NCBI GenBank assembly: GCA_902514755.1
Contig: CABXRY010000001.1
Coordinates: 1-64,000, forward strand
Reading direction: 5' to 3'
Source: an uncultured Pelagibacteraceae bacterium
Lineage (GTDB): Bacteria; Pseudomonadota; Alphaproteobacteria; Pelagibacterales; Pelagibacteraceae
Length of the DNA: 64,000 nt
Shown here: positions 35,935 through 44,739 of the stretch, in pieces
Layout: each line of letters opens with the position of its first letter
Position numbering within the stretch: position 1 is the stretch's first letter
Translations under genes and position numbers: made by a program
The notes under the pieces: generated by a model
Databases searched by the model: none
The model's input: only the letters and a program-made list of their open reading frames with translations
What the model was told of the DNA's origin: nothing

Positions 35935-36854
35935 TAACTCATTGCTCTATACTTGGAAAATAAGTATTTTATTACTATTTTTATGGCCAATAAAAAAGAG
36001 CCATTTAATAAAATAAGTTTTACGCCCCTAATGTAATTGTTTTTATATTTCATTTCCATAAAAGCAATCATTACATTTAATTCTCTAATTCTTTTTATCT
36101 TTTGCAAATCATCAACGTCAACATATTTGACCCATTTATTAAAGATCATCAATTGCTCTTCAAATGCAATAACTTTTTGATTTAATGTTAAGTTATTTTG
36201 ATGCTCTCTATATTTTGCAACATATTTATTAACTACTCCAACTCTATAAATGCTAGAAATCGCACAAGAAATATAATAGTCGGAAGCATTTAAATATCCT
36301 ATTGGAAATCCTCCGATTTGTTTGAAAGCATTCATGCTGAATAAAATAGAAGGGCTCATGATAAAATTACCTTTCAATAACAATTCTTTTAAAATCATAC
36401 CATTTGGTAATATTTTATTCTTATAGTTAATGTGAGAGAGTTCGCCAACTTCGACACCTCTTTCATTAATTTCTAAAACCTTGCCGTAGACCAACCCTAA
36501 TTCAACACCATCATTGAGAGATTTATTTATTATGTCAACTTGATATTCTAACTTTTCTTTACACCAAATATCATCCACATCTAATATACCAACCCAACTA
36601 CCTTTAGCTTTGCTCATGGCTTCTACCCTAGCATCGCCTAATTCTGTATGTTTTTGAGCATAAAAATATTTCAACCTACAATCATCATATTCTAAAAAAA
36701 GTTTAGCACTTGAATCACTAGACTGGTTATCCCAAAATATTAATTCCCAATTTTCATATGTTTGATTAATTACACTGTCGACAGCTTCACGAATATATTT
36801 CTCTCCATTATAGCAATTCATCAACACACTAATTAACGGCTTTTTTGTAATCAC
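35934..36854 (-). CDS. Glycosyltransferase family 2
   Basis: 306 aa GT-A enzyme. PLISVLMNCYNGEKYIREAVDS is the typical start, WELIFWDNQSSDSSA follows, and ILDVDDIW supplies the DxD metal motif. A C-terminal hydrophobic stretch (about 278-298) may associate with the membrane. It adds one sugar of the repeat; donor unknown. ATGA-style overlap with the upstream SDR gene. Confidence 0.88.
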   Translation of the reverse strand: MITKKPLISVLMNCYNGEKYIREAVDSVINQTYENWELIFWDNQSSDSSAKLFLEYDDCRLKYFYAQKHTELGDARVEAMSKAKGSWVGILDVDDIWCKEKLEYQVDIINKSLNDGVELGLVYGKVLEINERGVEVGELSHINYKNKILPNGMILKELLLKGNFIMSPSILFSMNAFKQIGGFPIGYLNASDYYISCAISSIYRVGVVNKYVAKYREHQNNLTLNQKVIAFEEQLMIFNKWVKYVDVDDLQKIKRIRELNVMIAFMEMKYKNNYIRGVKLILLNGSFLLAIKIVIKYLFSKYRAMS

Positions 36855-37795
36855 TTTAGATCGTATACTCGGTAATGGTCTACTGTTTTTTTAATTCCAT
36901 CATCAATGGTTATCTTTGATTTCCATCCTAAAAGGTGCTCTGCTCTTGTTGTATCAGCATAAAGACTCATATTTTCTCCAGCACGATAAGCAATTTTTCC
37001 AAATTTCGGACTACCTTTTCCAATATAAGTTTTTACCTTTTCTATCACAGTGCGAATAGATATTGGATCTCCTGATGCAAGGTTAATTATCTCCCCATTT
37101 ACATTATCGCTCTTTATTGCTCTCAATATTCCATCTGTAATATCATCAATATAACAAAAATCACGCAACTGTTCACCTGAAGAGGTTTCAAATTCCTCCC
37201 CAGAAAAACAACCTTTAATAATCTGAGGTAAAAATCTACCACTATTTTGACCTGGTCCATAAACAAGAAATGGTCGAAGGATTACAACTGGAAATCTCTC
37301 TGTTCTATATAACATTTGCAAAAAATGAGTTGCTGAAGTTTTGGCAATTGAATAAGGAGAGATAGGCATTTCTCTTTGGTTCTCTTTTTGAGGTGCAATG
37401 TTTGCTCCGTACTCATCACTACTTCCAATTTGAATAAACCCTTTTAGAAAATCCTTATTGATACTTTTGACTAAATTTAAAGTTCCACTGAAATGTGTTT
37501 CAAAAACTTCTTTACCACCTTCACTAAAATTTTTATGGTCCACATAGCCACCTAAATTTAAGACATATTCAAATACCCTATCTTTTAAAATATGATATAA
37601 ATCTTTTTCTCTTGAAATATCTACATTAATATAATCAACACAATTTATTTGTTTGTTTTGTGGATAATTATTTTTTGAGATAACTGTAACTTTAAACCCA
37701 TTTTCCAAAGCTTTTTTGGCAACATTTGAACCAATAAAGCCTGTGCCACCTACAATAAGTAAATTACTATTATTCAAATTTTTACTTAATATCAT
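36851..37795 (-). CDS. NAD-dependent epimerase/reductase of the CDP-deoxyhexose block
   Basis: 314 aa extended SDR. LIVGGTGFIGSNVAKKAL is the NAD site; GSSDEYG and SPYSIAKTSATH (YxxxK) form the active site; LRPFLVYGPGQNSGRF and RDFCYIDDI follow. It is downstream of rfbF, rfbG and an RmlC-like cupin, so it may reduce the CDP-4-keto-6-deoxy sugar at C4. No aminotransferase-like RfbH is present, so a CDP-6-deoxyhexose rather than a 3,6-dideoxyhexose is expected. Confidence 0.8.
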   Translation of the reverse strand: MILSKNLNNSNLLIVGGTGFIGSNVAKKALENGFKVTVISKNNYPQNKQINCVDYINVDISREKDLYHILKDRVFEYVLNLGGYVDHKNFSEGGKEVFETHFSGTLNLVKSINKDFLKGFIQIGSSDEYGANIAPQKENQREMPISPYSIAKTSATHFLQMLYRTERFPVVILRPFLVYGPGQNSGRFLPQIIKGCFSGEEFETSSGEQLRDFCYIDDITDGILRAIKSDNVNGEIINLASGDPISIRTVIEKVKTYIGKGSPKFGKIAYRAGENMSLYADTTRAEHLLGWKSKITIDDGIKKTVDHYRVYDLK

Positions 37796-37820
37796 AATTA
37801 TTTATTACTGTCTTATCTGT

Positions 37821-38231
37821 CTAAATTTTATGCCAATCATAAGGAAAATTTTTTAAATCTTTATTTTCACTTTCTTTTGGATCATGTTCTATGCTAGCTA
37901 AATTAAGTAGCATATTATCTGAAGACAATCCTCTAAAGGCAAGCCATAAACCAGGTCCAACCGTTAATCTCTGGAAATTATTTTTTGACAAATTAACGTT
38001 AAAAAAACTTTTATTATCATAAATAACAAACTCAATCTCACCTTTAACAACAATTATATTCAAGGTCATTTTGTTATGTTTTTTCCAACCTTTTATTTTA
38101 CCTTGATAAACGGATGAAAAGTAAGCTTCTCCAAACCCAGAAAACTCCTTTTCACTTTTTTTCATTGCATGAAGAATGTCACCCTTCAAATGTGTTATTT
38201 TTTTTAATGGTGTTAAAATTACTCCGTCCAT
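37821..38231 (-). CDS. RmlC-like cupin (deoxy-sugar epimerase family)
   Basis: 136 aa. The order GDILHAMKK, FGEAYFSSVYQGKIKGWKKH and LTVGPGLWLAFRGLSSDNMLLNLA matches small RmlC-type cupins related to dTDP-4-dehydrorhamnose 3,5-epimerase, but it is shorter than RmlC (about 180 aa). It starts inside the end of rfbG (13-base overlap), so it probably epimerises the CDP-4-keto-6-deoxyhexose made by RfbG. Substrate is inferred from neighbours only. Confidence 0.75.
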   Translation of the reverse strand: MDGVILTPLKKITHLKGDILHAMKKSEKEFSGFGEAYFSSVYQGKIKGWKKHNKMTLNIIVVKGEIEFVIYDNKSFFNVNLSKNNFQRLTVGPGLWLAFRGLSSDNMLLNLASIEHDPKESENKDLKNFPYDWHKI

Positions 38232-39322
38232 GCAAGTTTTTTATTTTTAGCAAAATTTTCATATTCAATAATCTGATTTGTTGTTTTTATTTGTGCAGAA
38301 TCAGGTTCTGTGTAATAGTTTTTATACCATTCAGAAGTAAATCTAATTGTATCCTTATAATCTAATACAGATCGCCAATTCAATAAGGCAAGAGATTTTT
38401 CACAATTAAGTTTTAGTAGTGTTGCTTCATGAAAAGAAATTGGGTCTTTAACAATAAATATTTTTTCATTAGTATCTAAATCCCAGTATCTACTTAAATC
38501 AGATAAAAGCTCTTTAACAGTTCGATTTTGTTCTGATGAAGGACCAAAATTAAATCCTTCACCGTTTAACTTCTTATTATTAAAAAGTTCCTTTCCTAAA
38601 TTTAAATAACCACTAAGGGGTTCTAGAACATGTTGCCAAGGTCGAGTTGCTTGCGGATTTCTAACTTTAACAGGTTTATTTTTGCTCCATGCTAAAACTG
38701 CATCAACAACAATTCTATCTTTTGCCCAATCACCACCACCAATCACATTTCCAGCTCTTGCAACTGCTAGGCATACATTGGACTCTCTAAGTTTGAAAAA
38801 TGAGTGATAATAAGATTTAATTATTAATTCTGCTGCTCCTTTAGAACCACTATAAATATCTTTGCCTCCCATTTGATCATTTTCTTTATATCCCCAAATC
38901 TGCTCAACATTATCATAAGCTTTATCACTCGTTATAATAATTGCTGTACATTGATGATTTGAATTTCTTAATGCTTCTAATATATTGGTTGTACCCATAG
39001 TATTAGATGAAATAGTTTCTAATGGATCTGTATATGAGGTAGATACAATAGCTTGAGCTGCTAAATGAAAAACAAAGTCTGGTTTATCATTTGAAATAAC
39101 TTTACTAATATCTTTATAATTTCGAATATCAAGAACGACATTACGGATCTTATCTGAAAGTTTTAATATATTGAACATTGACGGGTTCGTTGGAATATCT
39201 TTGGAGACCCCAATAACATTTGCACCTAGATGTAATAACCAGGTTGTTAACCATGTTCCTTTAAAGCCAGTATGTCCTGTTAATAATATTTTTTTTCCAC
39301 GGTAAATATTACTAAACATCAA
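38219..39322 (-). CDS. rfbG: CDP-glucose 4,6-dehydratase
   Basis: 367 aa. ILLTGHTGFKGTWLTTWLL near the N-terminus is the specific RfbG/DdhB signature; HLAAQAIV, ITSDKAYDN, GGKDIYSGSKGAAE (YxxxK) and ARAGNVIGGGDW follow, along with RPWQHVLEPLSGYL. It converts CDP-glucose to CDP-4-keto-6-deoxyglucose. Its start overlaps the stop of the cytidylyltransferase gene by four bases. Confidence 0.94.
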   Translation of the reverse strand: MMFSNIYRGKKILLTGHTGFKGTWLTTWLLHLGANVIGVSKDIPTNPSMFNILKLSDKIRNVVLDIRNYKDISKVISNDKPDFVFHLAAQAIVSTSYTDPLETISSNTMGTTNILEALRNSNHQCTAIIITSDKAYDNVEQIWGYKENDQMGGKDIYSGSKGAAELIIKSYYHSFFKLRESNVCLAVARAGNVIGGGDWAKDRIVVDAVLAWSKNKPVKVRNPQATRPWQHVLEPLSGYLNLGKELFNNKKLNGEGFNFGPSSEQNRTVKELLSDLSRYWDLDTNEKIFIVKDPISFHEATLLKLNCEKSLALLNWRSVLDYKDTIRFTSEWYKNYYTEPDSAQIKTTNQIIEYENFAKNKKLAWTE

Positions 39323-40098
39323 TCAGCCCAAACCACCCAAGGTGCTTTTTTGCTATTATAAATTTCATTAAGTTTATTTTTGTCTCTAAGAGTATCCATT
39401 GGCATCCAGAAACTATTGTGTTTATAAGTAAAAATCTGTTCATCTTTAACAAGATTTTTAAGTGGTTCCTTTTCAAAGACTACATCGTCACCATCACCGA
39501 TATAATTAAAAACCTCTGGTTCGCAAATAAAGTAACCTGCGTTAATCCAAGACTCCTCTCCTTGAGGTTTTTCCCTAAAATCAATCACCCGATTGCTTTT
39601 ATCCACGTTAAGAGCGCCAAACCTACCACCTGGTTGTGCCGAAGTCATAGTCATAAATTTTCCATGTTTTTTATGAAATTTAAGTGTCTCTTTAATATTA
39701 ATATCAGCAAGCCCATCGCCGTATGTAAGCATAAAAGTTTCATTGCCAATATAATCTTTAGCCTTTTTAATTCTTGCACCGGTCATGGCGTTTGAACCAG
39801 TATCAAGCAAGGTTACTTTCCATGGCTCAGAAGATTTGTTATGCATTTGTATATCACCATTTGACATATCTATAGTTACGTCACTTTGATGTAAGATATA
39901 ATTAGCAAAATATTCTTTAATAAAATAACCCTTATATCCCAGTAAGATAATAAATTCATTCACTCCATAGTATGAATAGGTTTTCATAATGTGCCATAGT
40001 ATTGGTTTACCTCCTACCTCAACCATTGGTTTAGGTCTTATATCAGTTTCTTCACTTAGGCGAGTTCCATAACCCCCAGCTAGTATTAATGCCTTCAT
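39319..40098 (-). CDS. rfbF: Glucose-1-phosphate cytidylyltransferase
   Basis: 259 aa. MKALILAGGYGTRLSEETDI with RPKPMVEVGGKPILWHIM is the nucleotidyltransferase signature of RfbF/DdhA; SQPGGRFGAL and WINAGYFICEPEVFNYI follow, ending WVVWAD. It makes CDP-glucose from glucose-1-phosphate and CTP. It is first of the CDP-6-deoxyhexose block; an 80-base gap separates it from the LicD gene upstream. Confidence 0.95.
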   Translation of the reverse strand: MKALILAGGYGTRLSEETDIRPKPMVEVGGKPILWHIMKTYSYYGVNEFIILLGYKGYFIKEYFANYILHQSDVTIDMSNGDIQMHNKSSEPWKVTLLDTGSNAMTGARIKKAKDYIGNETFMLTYGDGLADINIKETLKFHKKHGKFMTMTSAQPGGRFGALNVDKSNRVIDFREKPQGEESWINAGYFICEPEVFNYIGDGDDVVFEKEPLKNLVKDEQIFTYKHNSFWMPMDTLRDKNKLNEIYNSKKAPWVVWAD

Positions 40099-40178
40099 AT
40101 TTATTTACTTTTCATTACTATTTATTCACTTAACAACCATTAATTCTTTTAAAAGCTTTGTGATATTAATAATTTTCA

Positions 40179-40904
40179 TTACTGACTTTGTCTAAATAAA
40201 TTCTTAGCCTCTTTATGCCATACATAATTTTGTTTTGGTGTTTTCCAGTCATCCCCATACGTATACTTTAAAACATCCTCGGGTTCAACTGGCACAATTA
40301 TATCTGTTCCCAAAAATTTAATCACTTTAAATTTCATTAACTCAATTGGAAAGCTATAACCAACAGTGTCAAGTTTTTTATAAAAATCCTTTATTAATTT
40401 AGTCTTAATAAATTTTGGCAGCAAAAGTCTAAAAAAAAATAATGGAATTATAATTAGTAGCTTACCAAGCTCTATAAGCTTTCCATTGCTTGATTTAATT
40501 GTTTTTTTGACGCTTTTTTCGTTTGCAAGAAATTTGAAAACAAAGTCATACAATTTAAAAAAAAAACCCTCAGGCAAAGCTATCCATTTAATATATGCTT
40601 TCTCCTTATCTCTAGTATAAAAATTAATATCTACTCTCTTTTCATTTATTAAAAAGTGTAAGCTATTTATTTCCTCTATAATAATTTCTTTTTTGAAACG
40701 ATTGTCACTTAAAAAGATTTCAAGTATATCTTCTTTGGAGTATTCATCCTCCCATACTGCAAAATCTATGTCACTATCCCAAGAAAGTAACTTATTATCA
40801 CGAATAATACCTAATAAGGTGCCATGACAAACCCAATAATTTATATTGTTATCTATTAATATTTTTACAGCCGTTTTAAAAATATTATTATTATCAAATA
40901 TCAT
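40179..40904 (-). CDS. LicD family phosphotransferase
   Basis: 241 aa. The motif YWVCHGTLLGIIRDNKLLSW followed by DSDIDFAVW is the LicD/fukutin nucleotidyltransferase-fold signature, with the two Asp as metal ligands. LicD enzymes transfer phosphocholine-like groups from CDP donors to glycans. The gene follows the phosphonate genes, so it is a good candidate to put a CMP-activated phosphonate, for example 2-hydroxyethylphosphonate, on the polysaccharide. That substrate is inferred. It overlaps the methyltransferase gene by four bases. Confidence 0.82.
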   Translation of the reverse strand: MIFDNNNIFKTAVKILIDNNINYWVCHGTLLGIIRDNKLLSWDSDIDFAVWEDEYSKEDILEIFLSDNRFKKEIIIEEINSLHFLINEKRVDINFYTRDKEKAYIKWIALPEGFFFKLYDFVFKFLANEKSVKKTIKSSNGKLIELGKLLIIIPLFFFRLLLPKFIKTKLIKDFYKKLDTVGYSFPIELMKFKVIKFLGTDIIVPVEPEDVLKYTYGDDWKTPKQNYVWHKEAKNLFRQSQ

Positions 40905-41545
40905 TTTTGTAAAATTATTCTCATCAATACTGGATTATCATTTTTATAAATTGATAGATTATTTTCCTCAATAAAATATAATTCTTTGAAGCCTAAATCT
41001 AAAACTTGTTTTCGAAAGACTTTAGTATCTATAAATCGTCGTTTATGATTGTCAGTCACAAATGTATTTTCACCACAAAACTCTCCAATTCCATACAGAG
41101 GATCATTGATTGTTCTTACTTCAACGCAAAATAAACCTTTTCTTTCTAAATTATCATAAATTTTTGGAAGTAATTCAAATTCATCACTTTTAGAAATTGA
41201 ATGAATAGTAAACCTAGAATAAAAGGCATCTATTTTTTCATATCTTGAATAATCTTCCTTGACAAAATCTTGTGCTTTAGAATGTAAATTCATTGCAAAC
41301 TTATTGTCTAAATTTTGTTTTTGGATATTAATCACTTTTGTACTTTGATCAATAGCGATTACATTATGACCGTTATAAGCAAAAAAAATTGCATCTCTTC
41401 CATTTCCAGATCCAAGCTCTACAATGTTAAATTTCCTTTCAGAAAAAAAATTTTTTAAAATAAATTTTGCAAAACTACTAGGGTCACTAATTTCTTTATC
41501 TCCCCCATGTAGTTTATAGTACTCATCCCAATAATTTTTATCCAT
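40901..41545 (-). CDS. Class I SAM-dependent methyltransferase in the phosphonate operon
   Basis: 214 aa. FNIVELGSGNGRDAIFFAYNG is the SAM-binding motif I, with VIAIDQS as motif II. It resembles small TehB-like methyltransferases. It lies between the CDP-alcohol transferase and the LicD gene in a tight cluster, so O-methylation of a phosphonate or of the glycan is plausible, but nothing in the sequence fixes the substrate. Confidence 0.78.
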   Translation of the reverse strand: MDKNYWDEYYKLHGGDKEISDPSSFAKFILKNFFSERKFNIVELGSGNGRDAIFFAYNGHNVIAIDQSTKVINIQKQNLDNKFAMNLHSKAQDFVKEDYSRYEKIDAFYSRFTIHSISKSDEFELLPKIYDNLERKGLFCVEVRTINDPLYGIGEFCGENTFVTDNHKRRFIDTKVFRKQVLDLGFKELYFIEENNLSIYKNDNPVLMRIILQK

Positions 41546-41547
41546 TT

Positions 41548-42345
41548 TTAATTCCTATAATTTTGAAATGCCAAATAAGTAGTGGCAAAATATTCTACAA
41601 TAGCTCTTAAAATAATTAATGCTGATAAAATTAACAATATAAAGGTAATATCAACATCAGTTATCCCATCGATTAATAAAATTAATATTAGAAAATCAGT
41701 ACTTCTTGCTCTTGCATCTAAAAAGGATGTATAAATATTATATAGTTTTGTTATTTTTTTCATTTTTTTTCCTTGTCTCAAATCTTCCTCAAAGTTATTT
41801 TTCTTTTTATCATTTGTCTTATAGTCATCTCTAATATTTTTATAATAAAGAAGATCAGAGAACGTATTAAATTTGGTTATTAAAATTACAAAGGCGAATA
41901 ATGGAAAAAAAATTATATATTCCGGGTAATAATTCGTAGTATAAAAAACAAAAGCCATTTTGAATGCCACATCACAAATATTTGCTCCATAAACATCAAG
42001 TGCATGGCCCAAAAATGAGGTTTTGTTTAATCTTCGTGCTAAAGCTCCATCAGCCCAGTCAAAAGTTCCTTTGGTAAAAATCATAAATAATCCAAGGTAA
42101 AAAAAACAATTATGAGGACTTAAAATAACTAGGAAGGCACCAAAAACACCAGTTAAAATATAAAGAACTGTAACAAAGTTTGGTGATTTAATAATTTTTT
42201 GTGTAATGAACAAAAATAGAGAAGCAGTTTCTATATAGTAAACAGCTTTAATTAGTGAGTAAGGTGAATTGATATTTAAAATATTTTTCCAACGTTCAAA
42301 TTGAACACTATAAATTTTCTTTCTAATCTTTTTATACTGCTCCAT
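41548..42345 (-). CDS. CDP-alcohol phosphatidyltransferase family membrane enzyme
   Basis: 265 aa with about six membrane helices. The family motif is visible as DWADGALAR (D96, D99, G100, R104), then G113 and D117. The last Asp of the DxxxD pair is replaced by Ala121, although D125 lies four residues further. The family transfers a phospho-alcohol from CDP. Set three bases from a phosphonoacetaldehyde reductase, it may transfer CMP-activated hydroxyethylphosphonate to a lipid. The altered motif means activity is not certain. Confidence 0.8.
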   Translation of the reverse strand: MEQYKKIRKKIYSVQFERWKNILNINSPYSLIKAVYYIETASLFLFITQKIIKSPNFVTVLYILTGVFGAFLVILSPHNCFFYLGLFMIFTKGTFDWADGALARRLNKTSFLGHALDVYGANICDVAFKMAFVFYTTNYYPEYIIFFPLFAFVILITKFNTFSDLLYYKNIRDDYKTNDKKKNNFEEDLRQGKKMKKITKLYNIYTSFLDARARSTDFLILILLIDGITDVDITFILLILSALIILRAIVEYFATTYLAFQNYRN

Positions 42346-42348
42346 AAT

Positions 42349-43431
42349 TTAGAATATTTTATTAAGTTCTTTGATTAAAATTTCCTTTTCGATATTTAGT
42401 GGATGATTTTTTAACCTTTCGACGTTGACTGAGTCGACTATAAGTTCTAAATCTTCTTTTTTAACTCCTAGATTAGATAACTTTGTTTCTAAGCCACCTA
42501 CTTGCATTAAATTATACCAATACTTTTCAAAATTTTTAATATCAATATGCAACATTAAACATATATCATTCATAACTTTTTTGAGATTATCACACCCAGA
42601 ATTATAATTAATTTTTCCAATAAATCCCAAAGTTAAAGCCACAGCATGCCCGTGCGAAACATTATATTTTATAGTCAGAAAGTAAGATAATGCATGTGGC
42701 AAGGTTGTTTTTGATATGTTTATTGCCTTCCCTGAATAATATGCGGCCTCTACCATATTCTTTGTATTTTTAGACTCATTATTTAAATATCCTTTTAAAT
42801 TCATATTGATTAATTCAATTGCTCTTCTAGCGTATTTTCTGCTCATGTCTGTTGCATTAACAGACCAAAAGGACTCTATAGCTTGAGAAAAAGCATCAAA
42901 TAAAGTACATGCTTTTAGATAATTTGGCATTTCTTGAACTAATGAAGTGTCTGCTATTACATACTCTGGTAATAATTTTTCGCTAGCAATAGAAAATTTT
43001 TTTTTACCAAGATATACAACACTAAAACTTGTCGCTTCACTACCTGTACCTGCAGTAGTTGGCATAACTAACAAAGGTAAAAATTTATTTTTTATAATTT
43101 CTTTTCCTCTTATTACATTTTCATAATTTTCTTTAGAAAGAGCTGTAACACTAATTAATTTTGCTGCATCAATAATTCTTCCACCTCCAATAGCAATAAT
43201 TAAATCTGAATTTGATTGTTTGAGTTTTTCACATCCGGAAATTATAGTTTTAAAATTTGAGTCAGTCATAATAAATGTTTCTATACTGGCACTTTTGGTG
43301 TAAGGCTTAATTAAATTCTCGATAGATTGATAAGCGTTATTTCCAACAACTAAAAAAATTTTTTTTATCCTAAGATCATTTAAGATTTCAGGTAAAATGG
43401 TTATGCCTTGATTAATAAATACTTTTTGCAA
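42349..43431 (-). CDS. Iron-type alcohol dehydrogenase, likely phosphonoacetaldehyde reductase
   Basis: 360 aa group III (iron-dependent type) dehydrogenase. IAIGGGRIIDAAK and MPTTAGTGSEATSFSV bind NAD(P); metal positions are D179, Q183, H246 and H260 by comparison with FucO, so one usual His is Gln. Directly downstream of pepM with its start next to the pepM stop, it most likely reduces phosphonoacetaldehyde to 2-hydroxyethylphosphonate, as PhpC-type enzymes do. The substrate is inferred from the operon. Confidence 0.82.
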   Translation of the reverse strand: MQKVFINQGITILPEILNDLRIKKIFLVVGNNAYQSIENLIKPYTKSASIETFIMTDSNFKTIISGCEKLKQSNSDLIIAIGGGRIIDAAKLISVTALSKENYENVIRGKEIIKNKFLPLLVMPTTAGTGSEATSFSVVYLGKKKFSIASEKLLPEYVIADTSLVQEMPNYLKACTLFDAFSQAIESFWSVNATDMSRKYARRAIELINMNLKGYLNNESKNTKNMVEAAYYSGKAINISKTTLPHALSYFLTIKYNVSHGHAVALTLGFIGKINYNSGCDNLKKVMNDICLMLHIDIKNFEKYWYNLMQVGGLETKLSNLGVKKEDLELIVDSVNVERLKNHPLNIEKEILIKELNKIF

Positions 43432-44739
43432 CTACTTAGTACCTGGAATGATTTCTAAAATTTCTTTAATAGACATGCAGTCTGACTCAGCCTCCAAGCT
43501 TCTTCCATTTTTTAACAAAGATTTGGCAACTTTTGACATTGCAGGATAAGCAGCTCGCAACATATGATTTGCAGAAATAACAACATTAACACCCATTTTA
43601 ATGAACTCTTCTACGGTTACGGAATTAAAACTTGTTGGCACCACTACTACAGGCGTACTATTATCTACAGCTCTAAATTTTTCCATAAATTCAACTATTT
43701 CTGCTGGATCTTTATGTCTTGAATGTATCATGATCCCATCAGCACCTGACTTGATGTAGGCTTCTGCTCGAATTAATGCATCTTTCATACCAGCCTCTAG
43801 AATTAGTGACTCTATTCGCGCAATTATCATAAAATCATCACTTAGTTGAGCAGCTTTTCCCCGATTAATCTTATCACAAAAGTTTTCAATAGTCTCTTGT
43901 GTTTGTTTTACCTCATTGCCAAAAAGAGAGTTTTTTTTAAGCCCTGTTTTATCCTCTATAACAACTGCACTAACGCCAGCTCGCTCCAAACTACGCACAT
44001 TAAATTCAAAATGTTCAGTTTTTCCACCTGTGTCACCATCAAATATCATTGGTTTACTAGTTACTTCAAAAATATCATTCACTGAACTAATTCGTGAAGT
44101 CATATCAATAGCTTCGATATCTGGCTTTCCTCTAGCTGTTGAGTCTGTTAAAGAGCTTGACCAAACACCATCGAAGTAAACATTTTTGCCATCTCTTTCA
44201 ACAACTGTGTTCTCTGCAATAAGTGCACTTAATGCATTATGTGCTTCTAAAATACGAACAATTGGCTTAGCATTTATCAATCTTCTAAGCCTTGCTCTTC
44301 TTACGTCAACCGTTGTGCCAATTTCTGCTAAAGCATTGTTTAATTGTGTTGAAGAAATTCCATGTGTATATTTAATTTCAACCAACTCACCACCCCAATC
44401 AGCAAGAGTATCAATTACTTGTTGTCTTGTTTTAATCTGAACTCCTTCTTTCCAATCATCACCATGAACTACAATGTCAGGTTTAATCCTTTTAAGATTT
44501 GGCCTGTAATCTAAAGTTTCTTGAGCAATAACACTTGATACTCCTTTAATATTTTCAATCACTTCTTTTCTCAGTTCAAATGACATAAAAGGCATTCTTT
44601 TATAGCTTGCTATCGCTTTGTCAGTAAGCAATCCAACTGTCACATCACCTAATTTTGCAGCTTCTTTTAAAATATTCATGTGTCCTGGATGCACTAAATC
44701 TGCACTCATGCCAACGTAAATCTTCTTACTCATAATCAT
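43432..44739 (-). CDS. pepM: Nucleotidyltransferase-phosphoenolpyruvate mutase fusion
   Basis: 435 aa with two domains. Residues 5-140 are a cytidylyltransferase-like fold with HPGH (17-20) and GISST (127-131). Residues about 155-430 are PEP mutase with DGDTGG (234-239) and [10 protein letters not shown] (262-271), the motif that separates PepM from isocitrate lyase relatives. PepM forms the C-P bond by turning PEP into phosphonopyruvate. The fused domain probably activates the finished phosphonate with CTP. It overlaps ppd by 14 bases; a second Met three codons in is also a possible start. Confidence 0.95.
   Translation of the reverse strand: MIMSKKIYVGMSADLVHPGHMNILKEAAKLGDVTVGLLTDKAIASYKRMPFMSFELRKEVIENIKGVSSVIAQETLDYRPNLKRIKPDIVVHGDDWKEGVQIKTRQQVIDTLADWGGELVEIKYTHGISSTQLNNALAEIGTTVDVRRARLRRLINAKPIVRILEAHNALSALIAENTVVERDGKNVYFDGVWSSSLTDSTARGKPDIEAIDMTSRISSVNDIFEVTSKPMIFDGDTGGKTEHFEFNVRSLERAGVSAVVIEDKTGLKKNSLFGNEVKQTQETIENFCDKINRGKAAQLSDDFMIIARIESLILEAGMKDALIRAEAYIKSGADGIMIHSRHKDPAEIVEFMEKFRAVDNSTPVVVVPTSFNSVTVEEFIKMGVNVVISANHMLRAAYPAMSKVAKSLLKNGRSLEAESDCMSIKEILEIIPGTK

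Noticed and set aside
43846-44440. Three overlapping plus-strand frames of 79-87 aa opposite pepM
   Set aside because: They are antisense shadows of a strongly supported enzyme and show no family pattern.
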